A stretch of DNA of 64,000 bases from an uncultured Verrucomicrobiales bacterium (GCA_937934595.1 CALGZA010000031.1:62001-126000), one strand, 5' to 3'; shown: positions 7,959 through 20,537, counted from the first letter of the stretch. Made by a program: numbers and translations. Notes: generated by a model not told the origin, from the letters alone.

Positions 7959-8990
7959 ATGTCTTGGTTATCAGAAAACTATGAAAAAGCTCTTATGGGA
8001 GTTGCTGTGGTAACAGTAGCTGCTGTAGGTTATTCGATATTCTCAGGGAGTGGTGATGTAAAGCCGCCAAAGACTCAAACTCCTAATGATCAGGTGCAGC
8101 TGGGTCAGAGGGATGTTTTATCTACAGCTCTCAAGAGGTTTACATCTGTGGTTGATATTGCTAGTAAGAAAAGTGATGGTAACGAGGTTCAAAGTTTTAC
8201 GGCTTTCCCACTCTATAGTGTGAAAGGTAAGAAAGGGTTGCAGTCACTTAATGACGATTTTGAGATTCATCCTGGTATGAAGTTGAAGTGGTGGAGAGAA
8301 AATGGGCTTGAGGATTATAAGTATAGTGATGGGCCTGAATTGGATGCTGATAAAGATGGGTTTACTAATCGTGAAGAGTTTGTCGGTAAAACAGACCCTA
8401 AGGATGCTAAGTCTCATCCTGATTTTATAGCTAAGCTTGAGCTTATTGATAAAAGTTCTGTTCCGTTCTCGATGAGTTGGACGAAGGTGAATGATAAACA
8501 AGGTAGTTTTACCTTTAAGTCTGGCCGGAATCGCATTTCTTACGTGCAATGTTCTGCTGGAGATAAATTGCCTCTTAAGATTGAAAAAAAATATAGGAAA
8601 TTTGAAAAATATAACAATTTGCTTGGTCGGTTTGATATTTTAGAGAAGAAAGTGGATCCTGACAAGACTGGTGAGCAAGCTGAGTATTATATTATACAGG
8701 TTAATGATAAAAATAAGGTTAAGAAGCCATTTCGGTTATATTACCGTGAAAAATACCAGTTTAAAGACTGGAAAACTAAGTTAAGCTTGAATATAAAAGG
8801 GCTGGATACTCCTTTTGAAGTGCCTGAAGGTGAGAGCTTCTCATTACCTCACGATCCCGATGCTGAGGAGCGACCTTACAGGTATCTGTCTAACAGGGAC
8901 GGAGGTATAGTTATCGAGTATCAAAAGAATGGGCAGAAAACGACTATTAATCTTGATAAGAAGGTTGTTACTAAATCCTTAGATGAGTAG
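7959..8990 (+). CDS. Amuc_1099-like membrane-anchored protein with calcium-binding-type repeat
   Basis: A 343-residue protein starting MSWLSENYEKALMG, closely like the N-terminus of the preceding gene (MSWYQENKFAATVMG). One transmembrane helix (about 9-29) is followed by a periplasmic part. Residues 129-148 hold a thrombospondin type 3/dockerin-like calcium motif: D129-A-D131-K-D133-G ending in E140, then TDPKDA. The rest is beta-rich and lysine-rich. Position and features match Akkermansia Amuc_1099. It lies 14 nt after the Amuc_1100 homolog and 133 nt before the secretin. It probably links the inner-membrane platform to the secretin, in the way PilP does; this is inferred from position only. 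Confidence 0.75.
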   Translation: MSWLSENYEKALMGVAVVTVAAVGYSIFSGSGDVKPPKTQTPNDQVQLGQRDVLSTALKRFTSVVDIASKKSDGNEVQSFTAFPLYSVKGKKGLQSLNDDFEIHPGMKLKWWRENGLEDYKYSDGPELDADKDGFTNREEFVGKTDPKDAKSHPDFIAKLELIDKSSVPFSMSWTKVNDKQGSFTFKSGRNRISYVQCSAGDKLPLKIEKKYRKFEKYNNLLGRFDILEKKVDPDKTGEQAEYYIIQVNDKNKVKKPFRLYYREKYQFKDWKTKLSLNIKGLDTPFEVPEGESFSLPHDPDAEERPYRYLSNRDGGIVIEYQKNGQKTTINLDKKVVTKSLDE

Positions 8991-8997
8991 GATGAAC

Positions 8998-9014
8998 TCC
9001 TTATTTGATAAGGA
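8998..9014 (+). promoter_or_regulatory. short hairpin between the Amuc_1099-like gene and the secretin gene
   Basis: A perfect 7-bp stem (TCCTTAT at 8998-9004 and ATAAGGA at 9008-9014) with a TTG loop sits just after the stop codon. It is not followed by a T-run, so it is not a clear terminator. It could mark an mRNA processing site or help stability within the operon. The rest of the 133-nt gap is A-rich with a C7 run just before the secretin start region. Confidence 0.35.
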
Positions 9015-9123
9015 TTAGACAATAGTCAAGTTTAAAGAGTCACAACTAATACTAAAAAATTTTACAAAAAATAAAAAAAACGCTTCACAAACCCCCCCTA
9101 AATAAACGAACCTATAATCAATT

Positions 9124-11676
9124 ATGGAAAACACACCTACGCATCGATCAAGTAGAACAGCGGCTATATTAATGGCTGCTGCAATCGCTATGCCAATTGT
9201 AGTGTCTAGTGTAGCATCTGCTAGCGAGAACAGTCTCGTCAAAGCGGAGATAGCTAGACGAGAGCTACAGATAGCAGACGCAGACAAAGCAATACAAGCA
9301 GGGCGTAAAGCCTACAGTAGCAGGAAGTTTGAAGAAGCTGTCAATCAGTATCGCAAAGCAGTACAGCTTTTACCACAGGGGCCAGTAGCGGCAGAGCGCC
9401 GTCGAGAGTATATTGGTCATTTATTAGATGGCTCAATTGCTCTATCGACACAATACCGCAGATCAGGCAAGTATTCTGAGGCTAAAGAGCTGTTAGATAA
9501 TGTTCTTAAGAGTGACCCGGGGAATATTCAGGCTAAAAAGCATCTTGAGTATCTTGATGATCCGATCAGGACTAATCCTGTGCTAACTTATGATCACACT
9601 AAGAATGTTGAGAAAGTAAGGAAGCTACTATACAGAGCAAATGGTTATTATGATTTAGGTCAATTTGATTATGCGCTATTGGAGTATCGTGAAATAATGC
9701 GCATTGACCCTTACAATAAGGCTGCTAGGCGAGGAATGGAGAAAGTTGATGCAGCGAGGAGCGATTATTACCGTGCTGCCTATGATCAGACGCGGGCTTC
9801 GATGTTGGCTCAAGTTGACCAAGCGTGGGAGATTTCTGTGCCTCCCCTTATAAGGACAGGGACTATTGATGGTGATTCTCGTGGCGAAAATGTTAACCCT
9901 GCTATTTATCTAAAGCAGAAGTTATCTAAAATTATGCTTCCTGTCGTTGAGTTTGATGAAGATGCGACTGTTAGGGATGCTATTAATTTCCTAAGGCTTC
10001 GCTCAAGGGAGCTAGATGACGAGTTGGATCCAGATAAAAGGGGTTTGAACTTTGTCTTCCGAAATAGAACCATTCTAGATGACGCTGGTGATGCCAAAAA
10101 TGCAGAAGTTCAGCTTGATAAGATTGAGAACAAGAAGCTGGGTGGTCTCAAAATTAGGAATGTTCCTCTTGAGGAGGCGTTGAAGCAGATTTGTAAGATG
10201 ACTAATCTACGTTTCAAGGTAGAGAGCTATTCGGTTGTTATTATGAATGCGTCTGATGTTGATGTGAATGAGATGTTTTCTCGCACATTCAAAGTGCCGC
10301 CTGATTTTATGAACCTTATTTCTTCTGACAACGGAGGTGGGGAAGATGGTGCTGATCCGTTTGGTGAAGATGAGGCGGCACCTAGAAAGTCTGTGGCTGA
10401 GCTGCTTACATTGATGGGTATAAATTTTCCATCAGGTTCAACAGCTGGCTTTAGTAAAGCTAGATCGACGTTGTCTGTCCGCAATACTTCTAATGCGCTA
10501 GACGCTATAGAGGAGTTGGTGATAAATTTAAGGAATAAGAAGCCAAAGCAGATTAAGATTCTCACTAAATTTGTTGAGATAAGTCAGGAAAATACCGATG
10601 AATTAGGTTTTGACTGGATTATTTCACCTTTTGGTATTACGTCAAATAGTTCTTTCCTAAGTGGTGGAACTTTGGGTAATTCGATTGGGCGGACTGGATC
10701 AGACTTTGTAAGTCCGATAAGCGGTGTCAGTGTTCCTGGAGTTGCAGGTTCTAATCAGAGTGTATCTAACATAGTTACTGGAGGTAATCGTTCAGGTGAC
10801 TATGCTATTAGCAGAGACAGTATTGATTCATTCCTTAATAATCCAAACAGGACTGCTCAGAATAGTAATGTTGCGCCGGGTATTTTATCTCTCACTGGTC
10901 TCTTTACAGATGGTCAGGTTCAGATGATCATGCGTGGTCTTAATCAGAAAAAGGGTGCTGATGTTATGACTGCTCCTAGTATTGTTACACAATCTGGAAA
11001 TATGGCTACGATACATATCATCCGTGAATTTATCTATCCAACTGAATATGAGCCACCCGAGCTTCCGCAGGCAGTAAATGTAGGTGGAGGATTGAACGGT
11101 GACGGTAATGGAGGTAATGAAGGTGGAAACATTTTCCCTGTTACTCCTGCTACTCCAACTGCGTTTGAAACACGTAATACAGGTGTTACTCTGAAGGTAG
11201 AGCCTACTCTTGATGAAGACAGTTATACGATCAATCTTAAGTTTCAGCCTGAGATAGTTGAGTTTGAGGGATTCATTAATTATGGTTCACCTATTCAGTC
11301 GCCTGGAACTGATGCATTAGGTAATCCGATCACGATCACGATTACTGAGAACCGTATTGAGATGCCTGTATTTTCAACACGTAAGGTAGATACTTCAATT
11401 ACAATCTATGATGGTCACACTGTGGCTGTTGGTGGACTTATGAGGGAAGAGGTTCAGAACGTAGAAGATAAGGTGCCTATACTTGGTGATCTTCCATTAG
11501 TTGGGCGTTTGTTCCAGACTAAGGCAGAGAATCACATCAAGAGTAATCTCATCATCTTTGTGACCGCTCGTATCATTGATGCGACTGGGCAGCCAGTATC
11601 TCAGGCAGTCATTGGTCCAGATGGAGTTCCTACTACTGGTGGAGAAGCTTCTTTATTGCCGACTATTAGTAATTAG
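9124..11676 (+). CDS. outer-membrane secretin with N-terminal TPR region (Amuc_1098/PilQ-like)
   Basis: An 850-residue outer-membrane channel. It has a signal peptide (cleavage near VASA-S35) and a TPR-type helical region (about 50-215, with units such as GRKAYSSRKFEEAVNQY and GQFDYALLEYREI). An STN/N-domain follows (about 260-375, including RNVPLEEALKQICKMTNLRF), then a low-complexity acidic linker, an N1-type domain and the secretin beta-barrel (about 600-830). The classic secretin signature VPILGDLPLVGRLF starts at 784. TPR repeats fused to a secretin are typical of the Verrucomicrobiota/Planctomycetota Amuc_1098 type. It is the last gene of the cluster and is followed by a strong terminator. 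Early codons are less GT-skewed than in neighbouring genes, consistent with high expression. Confidence 0.9.
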   Translation: MENTPTHRSSRTAAILMAAAIAMPIVVSSVASASENSLVKAEIARRELQIADADKAIQAGRKAYSSRKFEEAVNQYRKAVQLLPQGPVAAERRREYIGHLLDGSIALSTQYRRSGKYSEAKELLDNVLKSDPGNIQAKKHLEYLDDPIRTNPVLTYDHTKNVEKVRKLLYRANGYYDLGQFDYALLEYREIMRIDPYNKAARRGMEKVDAARSDYYRAAYDQTRASMLAQVDQAWEISVPPLIRTGTIDGDSRGENVNPAIYLKQKLSKIMLPVVEFDEDATVRDAINFLRLRSRELDDELDPDKRGLNFVFRNRTILDDAGDAKNAEVQLDKIENKKLGGLKIRNVPLEEALKQICKMTNLRFKVESYSVVIMNASDVDVNEMFSRTFKVPPDFMNLISSDNGGGEDGADPFGEDEAAPRKSVAELLTLMGINFPSGSTAGFSKARSTLSVRNTSNALDAIEELVINLRNKKPKQIKILTKFVEISQENTDELGFDWIISPFGITSNSSFLSGGTLGNSIGRTGSDFVSPISGVSVPGVAGSNQSVSNIVTGGNRSGDYAISRDSIDSFLNNPNRTAQNSNVAPGILSLTGLFTDGQVQMIMRGLNQKKGADVMTAPSIVTQSGNMATIHIIREFIYPTEYEPPELPQAVNVGGGLNGDGNGGNEGGNIFPVTPATPTAFETRNTGVTLKVEPTLDEDSYTINLKFQPEIVEFEGFINYGSPIQSPGTDALGNPITITITENRIEMPVFSTRKVDTSITIYDGHTVAVGGLMREEVQNVEDKVPILGDLPLVGRLFQTKAENHIKSNLIIFVTARIIDATGQPVSQAVIGPDGVPTTGGEASLLPTISN

Positions 11677-11696
11677 TAGAGCGTATGAATTGATTT

Positions 11697-11731
11697 TAAG
11701 CGGGACTGCTGAGTGCAGTTCCGCTTTTTTG
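11697..11731 (+). terminator. Rho-independent terminator after the secretin operon
   Basis: An 11-bp stem (AGCGGGACTGC at 11699-11709 paired with GCAGTTCCGCT at 11714-11724, one G-T pair) and a 4-nt loop, followed by six T residues. It lies 23 nt after the secretin stop and separates the pilus-like operon from coaE. Confidence 0.9.
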
Positions 11732-11785
11732 TTTTAGTTTGTTGTTATTTCTGCAATAATTGGGGATAAGAATTCTGTATATTTA

Positions 11786-12385
11786 ATGAGATCATTTGGT
11801 TTAACGGGGGGTATAGCTAGTGGTAAGTCGACAGCAGGCATAATGTTACGGGAGGCTGATTCTGGGTTGATTTTATTTGATGCTGATGCTTGTGTTCGAG
11901 GTTTGTATGAGGATGAGGGGTTTAGGGAGGAGGTATGTGGTGTTTTTGGTGATGAGTGTATGGGGGTGGACGGTTTGATTGATAAGGGGTATCTGCGAGA
12001 GGTTGTATTTGCGGATGATGGGATGAAGAGGAGGCTGGAGGGGCTTATTCATCCGAGGGTGAGGAAAGAATGTCTTGCAATGCAGACTAAGGCTGTGCAT
12101 AGTGCTTGTGCATCGCTGTTTGTTGCCGACGTTCCGCTTTTGTTTGAAGGTGGATTTGACTTTGGTCAGGAGGCAAATCTGGTGGTTGCTGTATCTCGTG
12201 AAACGCAGGTGCGGCGGCTGAAAATGAGGAGCGGATTCGACGATGCTACGGTTCATGCCATTCTTGCGGCTCAACTCCCCATTTCTCACAAGGAGAAATG
12301 TGCCGATGTTGTGCTGTGGAATGAGGGGCCGAGGGCTGTGTTAGAGTCACAGGTTAAAAGATTTATAGAGAATAACAGATCATGA
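11786..12385 (+). CDS. coaE: dephospho-CoA kinase
   Basis: A 199-residue P-loop kinase that phosphorylates dephospho-CoA in the last step of coenzyme A synthesis. Walker A is GGIASGKST (8-16). The family's DADACVRGLY segment (substrate contact), LIHPRVRKE and DVPLLFEGG motifs are present, with the usual length. The ATG at 11786 places the P-loop at the expected position. Its TGA stop overlaps the rho start (ATGA), so the two are translationally coupled. Codon choice is strongly GT-rich. Confidence 0.95.
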   Translation: MRSFGLTGGIASGKSTAGIMLREADSGLILFDADACVRGLYEDEGFREEVCGVFGDECMGVDGLIDKGYLREVVFADDGMKRRLEGLIHPRVRKECLAMQTKAVHSACASLFVADVPLLFEGGFDFGQEANLVVAVSRETQVRRLKMRSGFDDATVHAILAAQLPISHKEKCADVVLWNEGPRAVLESQVKRFIENNRS

Positions 12386-13917
12386 GCGAAGAAGCGCAAG
12401 AAGAATTGAATTTAGGGGACGAGCTAAGTCCGGTAGTTAAGAAGAAAGTGGCATCTACGAAGGTGGCTAAGGCTGATATCGTTAAAGATGCTGTGCTTAC
12501 TGAGGTTGTTGACTCTACTGTTGGTGACTCTGCTAAGGAGGAATCTGCTAAGGGTGGTTCATCTGGGGTTGGTTCTGAGGTTGAGGTGGATTTGGGAGGT
12601 AAGGAGGTGGATGAAGTTAGTGGAGTTGATGTTGTTGAGCCAGAGGAGCCTAAATATGATGTTCCGGTGAGTTTGGTGGTGAATGAATTTCGTGATAAGC
12701 CATTGGCTGAGTTACATGCGTTGGCGGACTCTTTGCCGATTAAGGTTCCGCCTATGGCTATAAAGAGTCAGTTGGTGTTTGATGTTTTATCGTTTTATGC
12801 AAAGCATGGTACGGAGTTGACGGGTTATGGTTTTATGGAGCAGGCTAAGGATAATTATGCTATGTTACGCTGTCCGAAGAAGTCTTTCAAGACGTCTCCT
12901 GATGATTTGTATATTGGTGGAGATTTGATAAAGAAGCATGGGTTGAGTGTGGGGCAGAAGGTGACAGTTAAGATGAGGGCGCCACGTGGCAGGGATAAGT
13001 ATCTCTCGGCAATGGAGGTGTTATTTGTAGAGGATTTAGATATTTCTGATTATGCGAAGCCTGATCCGTTTGATAAGTTAACTGCTTTAATTCCTAATGA
13101 GAGGATTATATTAGAGAATGGTTTAGAAGGTGGTCTTGGGGTGAGGTTAGTGGATTTGGTAGCGCCTTTGGGTAAGGGGCAGAGGGGTTTGATAGTGGCG
13201 CCTCCGCGTGGTGGTAAGACTATTCTTTTGAAGAATATAGCTCAATCGATTAAGTCTAATCATAAAGAGGTTGAGTTGATTATTCTTTTGTTAGATGAGC
13301 GGCCTGAGGAGGTGACTGATTTTGAGGAGACGGTGGATGCTGAGGTGTTTAGTTCTACGTTTGATGAGCCGTCACGGAGGCATGCGCAGGTATCTGATTT
13401 GGTTTTGGAGAGGGCTAAGAGGTTAGTTGAGTTAGGGAAGGATGTTGTGATTTTGTTAGATTCTCTTACGCGGTTGGCGCGTGGACACAATAATTCTCAG
13501 AAGGGTGGAGTTATTGGTTCTGGTGGAGTGAATCCTCAGGCGTTGCAGAAGAGTAGGAAGTTTTTTGGGGCTGCGCGAAATGTTGAGGGTGGGGGGAGTT
13601 TGACGATCTTGGCTACAGCTTTGGTTGAGACTGAGAGTAGGATGGATGAGGTTATTTTTGAGGAGTTCAAGGGAACTGGTAATATGGAGATAAGGCTTGA
13701 TCAGGATCTGGCCGAGCGTAGGATATATCCTGCTATTCATATACCTCAGAGTGGGACGCGGAATGATGACCGGTTGTATCATCCAGATGAGATGCAGAAG
13801 GTTTTAGAGATACGCCGAGTGGTGGCTGCTTTACCTGTTGGTGATGCTATTCAGACTTTATTGAAGGCTCTGGGTAATACTCAGAATAATACGGAGTTGT
13901 TGTTGAAGGGGATTTAA
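12382..13917 (+). CDS. rho: transcription termination factor Rho with acidic N-terminal extension
   Basis: A 511-residue hexameric RNA helicase. After an acidic, low-complexity extension (about 1-95, with repeated Glu/Val/Ser/Lys) come the Rho N-terminal helical domain (about 104-140), the cold-shock-like primary RNA-binding domain (about 145-215) and the RecA-type ATPase. Walker A is PPRGGKT (274-280), and [12 protein letters not shown] and [16 protein letters not shown] follow. The C-terminal [23 protein letters not shown] is canonical. The lysine/alanine usual in E. coli (PPKAGKT) is replaced by RG, which is common in other phyla. It overlaps coaE by 4 nt and is followed by rnd 14 nt later. 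Acidic or disordered extensions in Rho are known from several phyla; the role here is unknown. Confidence 0.96.
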   Translation: MSEEAQEELNLGDELSPVVKKKVASTKVAKADIVKDAVLTEVVDSTVGDSAKEESAKGGSSGVGSEVEVDLGGKEVDEVSGVDVVEPEEPKYDVPVSLVVNEFRDKPLAELHALADSLPIKVPPMAIKSQLVFDVLSFYAKHGTELTGYGFMEQAKDNYAMLRCPKKSFKTSPDDLYIGGDLIKKHGLSVGQKVTVKMRAPRGRDKYLSAMEVLFVEDLDISDYAKPDPFDKLTALIPNERIILENGLEGGLGVRLVDLVAPLGKGQRGLIVAPPRGGKTILLKNIAQSIKSNHKEVELIILLLDERPEEVTDFEETVDAEVFSSTFDEPSRRHAQVSDLVLERAKRLVELGKDVVILLDSLTRLARGHNNSQKGGVIGSGGVNPQALQKSRKFFGAARNVEGGGSLTILATALVETESRMDEVIFEEFKGTGNMEIRLDQDLAERRIYPAIHIPQSGTRNDDRLYHPDEMQKVLEIRRVVAALPVGDAIQTLLKALGNTQNNTELLLKGI

Positions 13918-13931
13918 TTTATATCTAGCAG

Positions 13932-14981
13932 ATGATAGATACTACTCAAGAGCTTGGTGATTATTTGGGTTCACTGAAGGGGGACTTCAGGGCTATGGAC
14001 CTTGAGGGTGATAGTCTGCATCGATATCATGAGAAGATTTCTTTAGTGCAGTTTACTGATGGGGAGAATCATCAGCTGATAGATCCTTTAGCTGTTGATG
14101 ATATGCAGCCATTGAAGGATTTTCTTAAGGGTGGTGAGTTGTGGATGCATGGTGCGGACTATGACATAGTTATGATGCGGAGGGATTTGGATGTGGTTCC
14201 TCCTGTTATCTGGGATACTCAGATTGGTGCTCGGTTGTTAGGTGTTAGGAAGTTTGGTTATGGTAATCTTGTTGAGCATTATGAGGGTGTGGAGATTTCT
14301 AAGAGTTCTCAGAAGGCAGATTGGTCAAAGCGTCCATTGACTGATAAGATGAAGGAGTATGCGATTAATGATGTTTTGTTTTTGAAGCCTATTGTTGAGA
14401 AGATTCTTGCGGGGCTTCATGAGAAGGGACGTTATGATTGGTTTGTTGAGAGTTGTGAGTGGGCTAGGGAGAAGGTTATGGAGCGTCCTTTGGAGAAGGA
14501 GGATCCATGGAGGATAGCGGGATCTGGTAAGTTGTTGCCTCGTGGTCAGGCGTATTTACGTGCGCTTTGGTATTGGCGAGATGAGCAGGCGATGGATTGG
14601 GATAGGCCTACTTTTATGGTATGTGGGAATAAGCAGTTGATTGCTTGGGTGTCTGATTTGATGGCGGGTAAGTCAGTTCGTTTTCCGAAACATTATAGGC
14701 CGAATAGGATAAAGGCTTTTCATGCTGCGGCTGATGAGGCGAGGCAGATGAGCGATGAGCTTTTACCGAGGAGAGTTAAGGCGAGGGGTAAGAGGCTGAA
14801 GGATGAGGCTTTTGAGGCGCGAGTTGATGCGTTGATTGAGCGCCGAGATTCTGTTGCTGAGGGTCTTGATATTGACTCTAGCTTGATTATTTCTAGGGCT
14901 TTGATAGAGGCGTTGTCTGCGCATGAGGTGGAGCCGGCTGATGTGTTGATGAAGTGGCAGATGGAAGTGATGGGGATTTAG
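13932..14981 (+). CDS. rnd: ribonuclease D-like 3'-5' exoribonuclease
   Basis: A 349-residue DEDDy exonuclease that trims tRNA and other RNA 3' ends. Exo I is MDLEGDSLHRY (catalytic Asp/Glu), Exo II is HGADYDIVMMRRD and Exo III is YAINDV, with the Tyr and Asp of the DEDDy class. The QIGARLLG segment is also typical. One HRDC-type helical domain follows (about 200-280, FMVCGNKQLIAWVSDL). It starts 14 nt after rho, so it is probably the third gene of coaE-rho-rnd. It is slightly shorter than E. coli RNase D (375 residues), so a second HRDC domain may be reduced. Confidence 0.9.
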   Translation: MIDTTQELGDYLGSLKGDFRAMDLEGDSLHRYHEKISLVQFTDGENHQLIDPLAVDDMQPLKDFLKGGELWMHGADYDIVMMRRDLDVVPPVIWDTQIGARLLGVRKFGYGNLVEHYEGVEISKSSQKADWSKRPLTDKMKEYAINDVLFLKPIVEKILAGLHEKGRYDWFVESCEWAREKVMERPLEKEDPWRIAGSGKLLPRGQAYLRALWYWRDEQAMDWDRPTFMVCGNKQLIAWVSDLMAGKSVRFPKHYRPNRIKAFHAAADEARQMSDELLPRRVKARGKRLKDEAFEARVDALIERRDSVAEGLDIDSSLIISRALIEALSAHEVEPADVLMKWQMEVMGI

Positions 14982-15022
14982 TTTTATGTTGTTGTTTTTT
15001 AGTGGGTTGTGGATCGCTTTGA

Positions 15023-15054
15023 TTTTCTAAAAAGATTGTATTTTTTTTAGAAAA
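15023..15054. repeat. AT-only inverted repeat between rnd and gyrB
   Basis: A perfect 11-bp inverted repeat (TTTTCTAAAAA at 15023-15033 and TTTTTAGAAAA at 15044-15054) with a 10-nt spacer. It could be a weak hairpin in the rnd 3' region or a protein-binding site in front of gyrB. The sequence alone does not decide. Confidence 0.4.
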
Positions 15055-15069
15055 ATGAGGATAAAGAAA

Positions 15070-15092
15070 CTGCCCTAATTAGGGGCTTTTTT
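15070..15092 (+). terminator. probable terminator or attenuator before gyrB
   Basis: GC-rich hairpin with CCCTAATTAGGG palindrome core (15073-15084), extended by G/C pairs on its edges and followed by a run of six T. It lies 90 nt after rnd and 40 nt before gyrB. It may end the coaE-rho-rnd transcript. Because the gyrB start is so near, an attenuator role is also possible. Confidence 0.55.
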
Positions 15093-15128
15093 CTGGTCAT
15101 GGGGCAATGAAACTATACTCTGCATTGA

Positions 15129-17702
<2,574 letters not shown>

Positions 17703-17721
17703 TAACGAATTTTTTTAGAAC

Positions 17722-20316
17722 ATGTCTAACGATAATATAAAAGTAGTTAATGTAGCAGATGAGATGTCTAAGTCCTTTTTGGACTATTCGATGTCTGTCA
17801 TTATTTCTCGTGCTTTACCAGATGCGCGAGATGGTTTGAAGCCGTCACAGCGACGTATCTTGTATGCGATGCACAATGATCTTTCATTGACCCCGAGCAA
17901 GGCGCATTTGAAGTCTGCGCGAATTGTGGGTGACACGATGGGTAAGTATCACCCGCATGGAGATAGTGCGATCTATACTACGTTGGTAAATATGGCGCAG
18001 CCATGGACGATGAGAGAGATTCTGATTGATGGTCAGGGTAACTTTGGTTCTGTTGAGGGGGATGCAGCTGCTGCGATGCGGTATACGGAGGCGCGCCTCA
18101 CGCATATGGGGTCTGCGATGATGATAGATTTGGAGAAGGAGACTGTAGATACTACGCCTACTTATGATGAGACGCGTGAGGAGCCTGTGGTTCTTCCTGC
18201 TGCTATTCCTAATTTATTAGTGAATGGTGGAACGGGTATAGCGGTGGGTATGGCTACAAATATTCCTTCTCATAATATGGGTGAGGTTATTGATGGTGTT
18301 TGTGCTCGTATTGATAATCCGCAGCTTTCTTTTGAGGAGGTGAAGACGTATATTAAGGGGCCTGATTTTGCGGGTGCTTGTGAGATCCGTGGTTTTAAGG
18401 GGATAGATAGTTATTTCCGTACTGGACGAGGTAGTGTGAAGATGCGAGGCACTATGGAGATAACAGAGAAGGCGTCTGGTGTTTCTGTGATAACGATTAC
18501 TCAGGTTCCGCATGGAGTTAACCGCGCTACGCTTCAGCTTAGGATAGCTGAATTGGTGAGGGAGAAGATTTTGTTAGATATCTCAGGTATGAGGGATCTT
18601 TCTGATGATGAAACACGTATTGAGATAACGCTTAAGCGTGATGCACGTGCACAGGTGGTGGTGAATCAGCTTTATAAGTTGACTGCGATGGAGACATCGT
18701 TTGGGGTTAATATGTTAGCGATTCATGAGCGTAGGCCAAAGCAGATGTCTATTCTTGATTGTTTGGATGCTTTTATTGAGCATCGGCGTGAGATTATTAT
18801 TCGTAGGACGCGTTATTTGTTAAAGAAGGCTGAGTTACGAGCGGAGAACTTGGAGGCGTTTTTGTTGGCTCTTGGTCATCTTGATGATTTTATAAAGATA
18901 ATTCGTGATTCTAAGAATAGGGATGAAGCGCGTGAGCGTTTAAAGAAGTATGATTTTCCTATAGCGACTGCTGAATCTTTGGGGATTTTGATACGTTCTC
19001 AGGCTTCTGTGCGTGGTGATAGGTATGTGTTTACGGATAGGCAGGTGAATGCGATTCTTGAGCTCCGTCTTTACCAGTTAACTGGGATGGAGAGGGATAA
19101 AGTTAAGGGTGAGTATGATAATCTGTTGATTGATATCAAAGATTTCCTTGATATTTTGGCGAAAGAGGCACGTGTTTTGGCTATTATTAAAAATGAGTTG
19201 TTAGAGATTAAGGAGAAGCATGCGACACCGCGTCATTGTCCGATTCTTCCTGATGAGGGTGAGATAGCAATAGAGGATCTTATAGCGAATGATGGGATGA
19301 TAGTTACTATTTCTAACAAAGGGAATATCAAGCGTACTCCGTCAGCTGACTACCGGGTTCAGGCGCGAGGTGGTAAGGGTGTGAAGGGAATGGATACGAC
19401 TAAGGCGAATCAGTCTAAGGATGATGAGGATGATTTTGTAGAGCATTTATTCTCTGCACAGGCTCATGATTATCTGATGTTCTTTACTAGTACTGGGCGA
19501 GTGTATGTGGAGCGGGTGTATGGTTTACCTGAGGGTTCTAGAGCTTCTAAAGGGCGTAGTATAAAAAACGTGTTAAATCTTCAGCCTGACGAGACGATAG
19601 CTGCTACGCAGAGGTTAGAGCGTCAGTTAGATGATGATGGGAATGATGTAACGTTGCAAGTGGAAGATAAGTTTGTGCTTTTTGCAACGCGCAGTGGAAA
19701 GATTAAGAAGACGGCGTTGTCTGCGTTTAAGAATTACCGAAAGGATGGTATAATTGCTATTAAGTTAGATGAGGGTAATACTCTTATTGATGTTAGGGTT
19801 ACTAATGGGAATGATGAGGTTGTTCTGGTGACACGTAAAGGTAAGTCTCTAAGGTTTGATGAGGCGCAGGCGAAGTCTCAGGGGCGAGCTACAGCGGGAG
19901 TCAGGGGGATACGACCTGATGATGATGATTATGTGGTGAGTATGGCTATTGTGAATGAGGAGGGGACGTTTCTTGTTGCTTCTGAAAACGGGATAGGTAA
20001 GCGGTCACCATTTTCTGATTATCGTGTGCAGTCACGAGGGGGTAAGGGTATTATTACGATGAAGGTGACAGAGAAGACTGGTGAGGTTGTTTCAGCTTCT
20101 ACTGTATTTCCTGATGATGAGTTGATGTTAATGACATCTGACGGTCAGTCGATAAGGATACGTTGTGCTGATGTCCGTGAATGTGGGCGTAATACTCAGG
20201 GTGTTAAGCTGGTGACTATGAAGGATGGTGTAAAGTTACAGGATACAGCTAGAGTGGTGCCTGATGATGATGTGGAAATTGACTCAGGGGAGTCTGAAGA
20301 TATTTCTGCTGAGTAA
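17722..20316 (+). CDS. gyrA: DNA gyrase subunit A
   Basis: An 864-residue DNA-cleaving subunit. The catalytic tyrosine is Y121 in [10 protein letters not shown], the winged-helix part has HPHGDSAIY, and the C-terminal beta-pinwheel contains a GyrA-box variant QARGGKG (near residue 550) with a second copy QSRGGKG near 770. The box identifies gyrase rather than topoisomerase IV. In the quinolone region the position equal to E. coli S83 is Ser (S82), but the position equal to D87 is Thr (T86) instead of Asp/Glu. The C-terminus is acidic. It is followed by a strong terminator, ending gyrB-gyrA. Confidence 0.96.
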   Translation: MSNDNIKVVNVADEMSKSFLDYSMSVIISRALPDARDGLKPSQRRILYAMHNDLSLTPSKAHLKSARIVGDTMGKYHPHGDSAIYTTLVNMAQPWTMREILIDGQGNFGSVEGDAAAAMRYTEARLTHMGSAMMIDLEKETVDTTPTYDETREEPVVLPAAIPNLLVNGGTGIAVGMATNIPSHNMGEVIDGVCARIDNPQLSFEEVKTYIKGPDFAGACEIRGFKGIDSYFRTGRGSVKMRGTMEITEKASGVSVITITQVPHGVNRATLQLRIAELVREKILLDISGMRDLSDDETRIEITLKRDARAQVVVNQLYKLTAMETSFGVNMLAIHERRPKQMSILDCLDAFIEHRREIIIRRTRYLLKKAELRAENLEAFLLALGHLDDFIKIIRDSKNRDEARERLKKYDFPIATAESLGILIRSQASVRGDRYVFTDRQVNAILELRLYQLTGMERDKVKGEYDNLLIDIKDFLDILAKEARVLAIIKNELLEIKEKHATPRHCPILPDEGEIAIEDLIANDGMIVTISNKGNIKRTPSADYRVQARGGKGVKGMDTTKANQSKDDEDDFVEHLFSAQAHDYLMFFTSTGRVYVERVYGLPEGSRASKGRSIKNVLNLQPDETIAATQRLERQLDDDGNDVTLQVEDKFVLFATRSGKIKKTALSAFKNYRKDGIIAIKLDEGNTLIDVRVTNGNDEVVLVTRKGKSLRFDEAQAKSQGRATAGVRGIRPDDDDYVVSMAIVNEEGTFLVASENGIGKRSPFSDYRVQSRGGKGIITMKVTEKTGEVVSASTVFPDDELMLMTSDGQSIRIRCADVRECGRNTQGVKLVTMKDGVKLQDTARVVPDDDVEIDSGESEDISAE

Positions 20317-20340
20317 TTTCTATCCTGTGATTGAAAAGTC

Positions 20341-20380
20341 AAAGCCCTTCATTTCTTTATAGATATGAAGGGCTTTTTGT
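20341..20380 (+). terminator. Rho-independent terminator after gyrA
   Basis: A perfect 12-bp stem (AAAGCCCTTCAT at 20341-20352 and ATGAAGGGCTTT at 20365-20376) with a 12-nt loop and a T-run. It starts 25 nt after the gyrA stop. Confidence 0.92.
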
Positions 20381-20537
20381 ATTTGAGAGTTGTTGTTTGA
20401 TATGGGGATGATTGGTTTGTGCTTTTTTTTCTGACAAATGCGATAAATTGTGTAAGTGTGTTTCCAAGCATTGTCACATAATACAAAATATCACATGAAG
20501 TTAAGTATTATGGGCATTATTTAACCGTACAATAATA

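Noticed and set aside
17722-20316. ParC instead of GyrA
   Set aside because: GyrA-box type motifs in the beta-pinwheel and pairing with gyrB favour gyrase.
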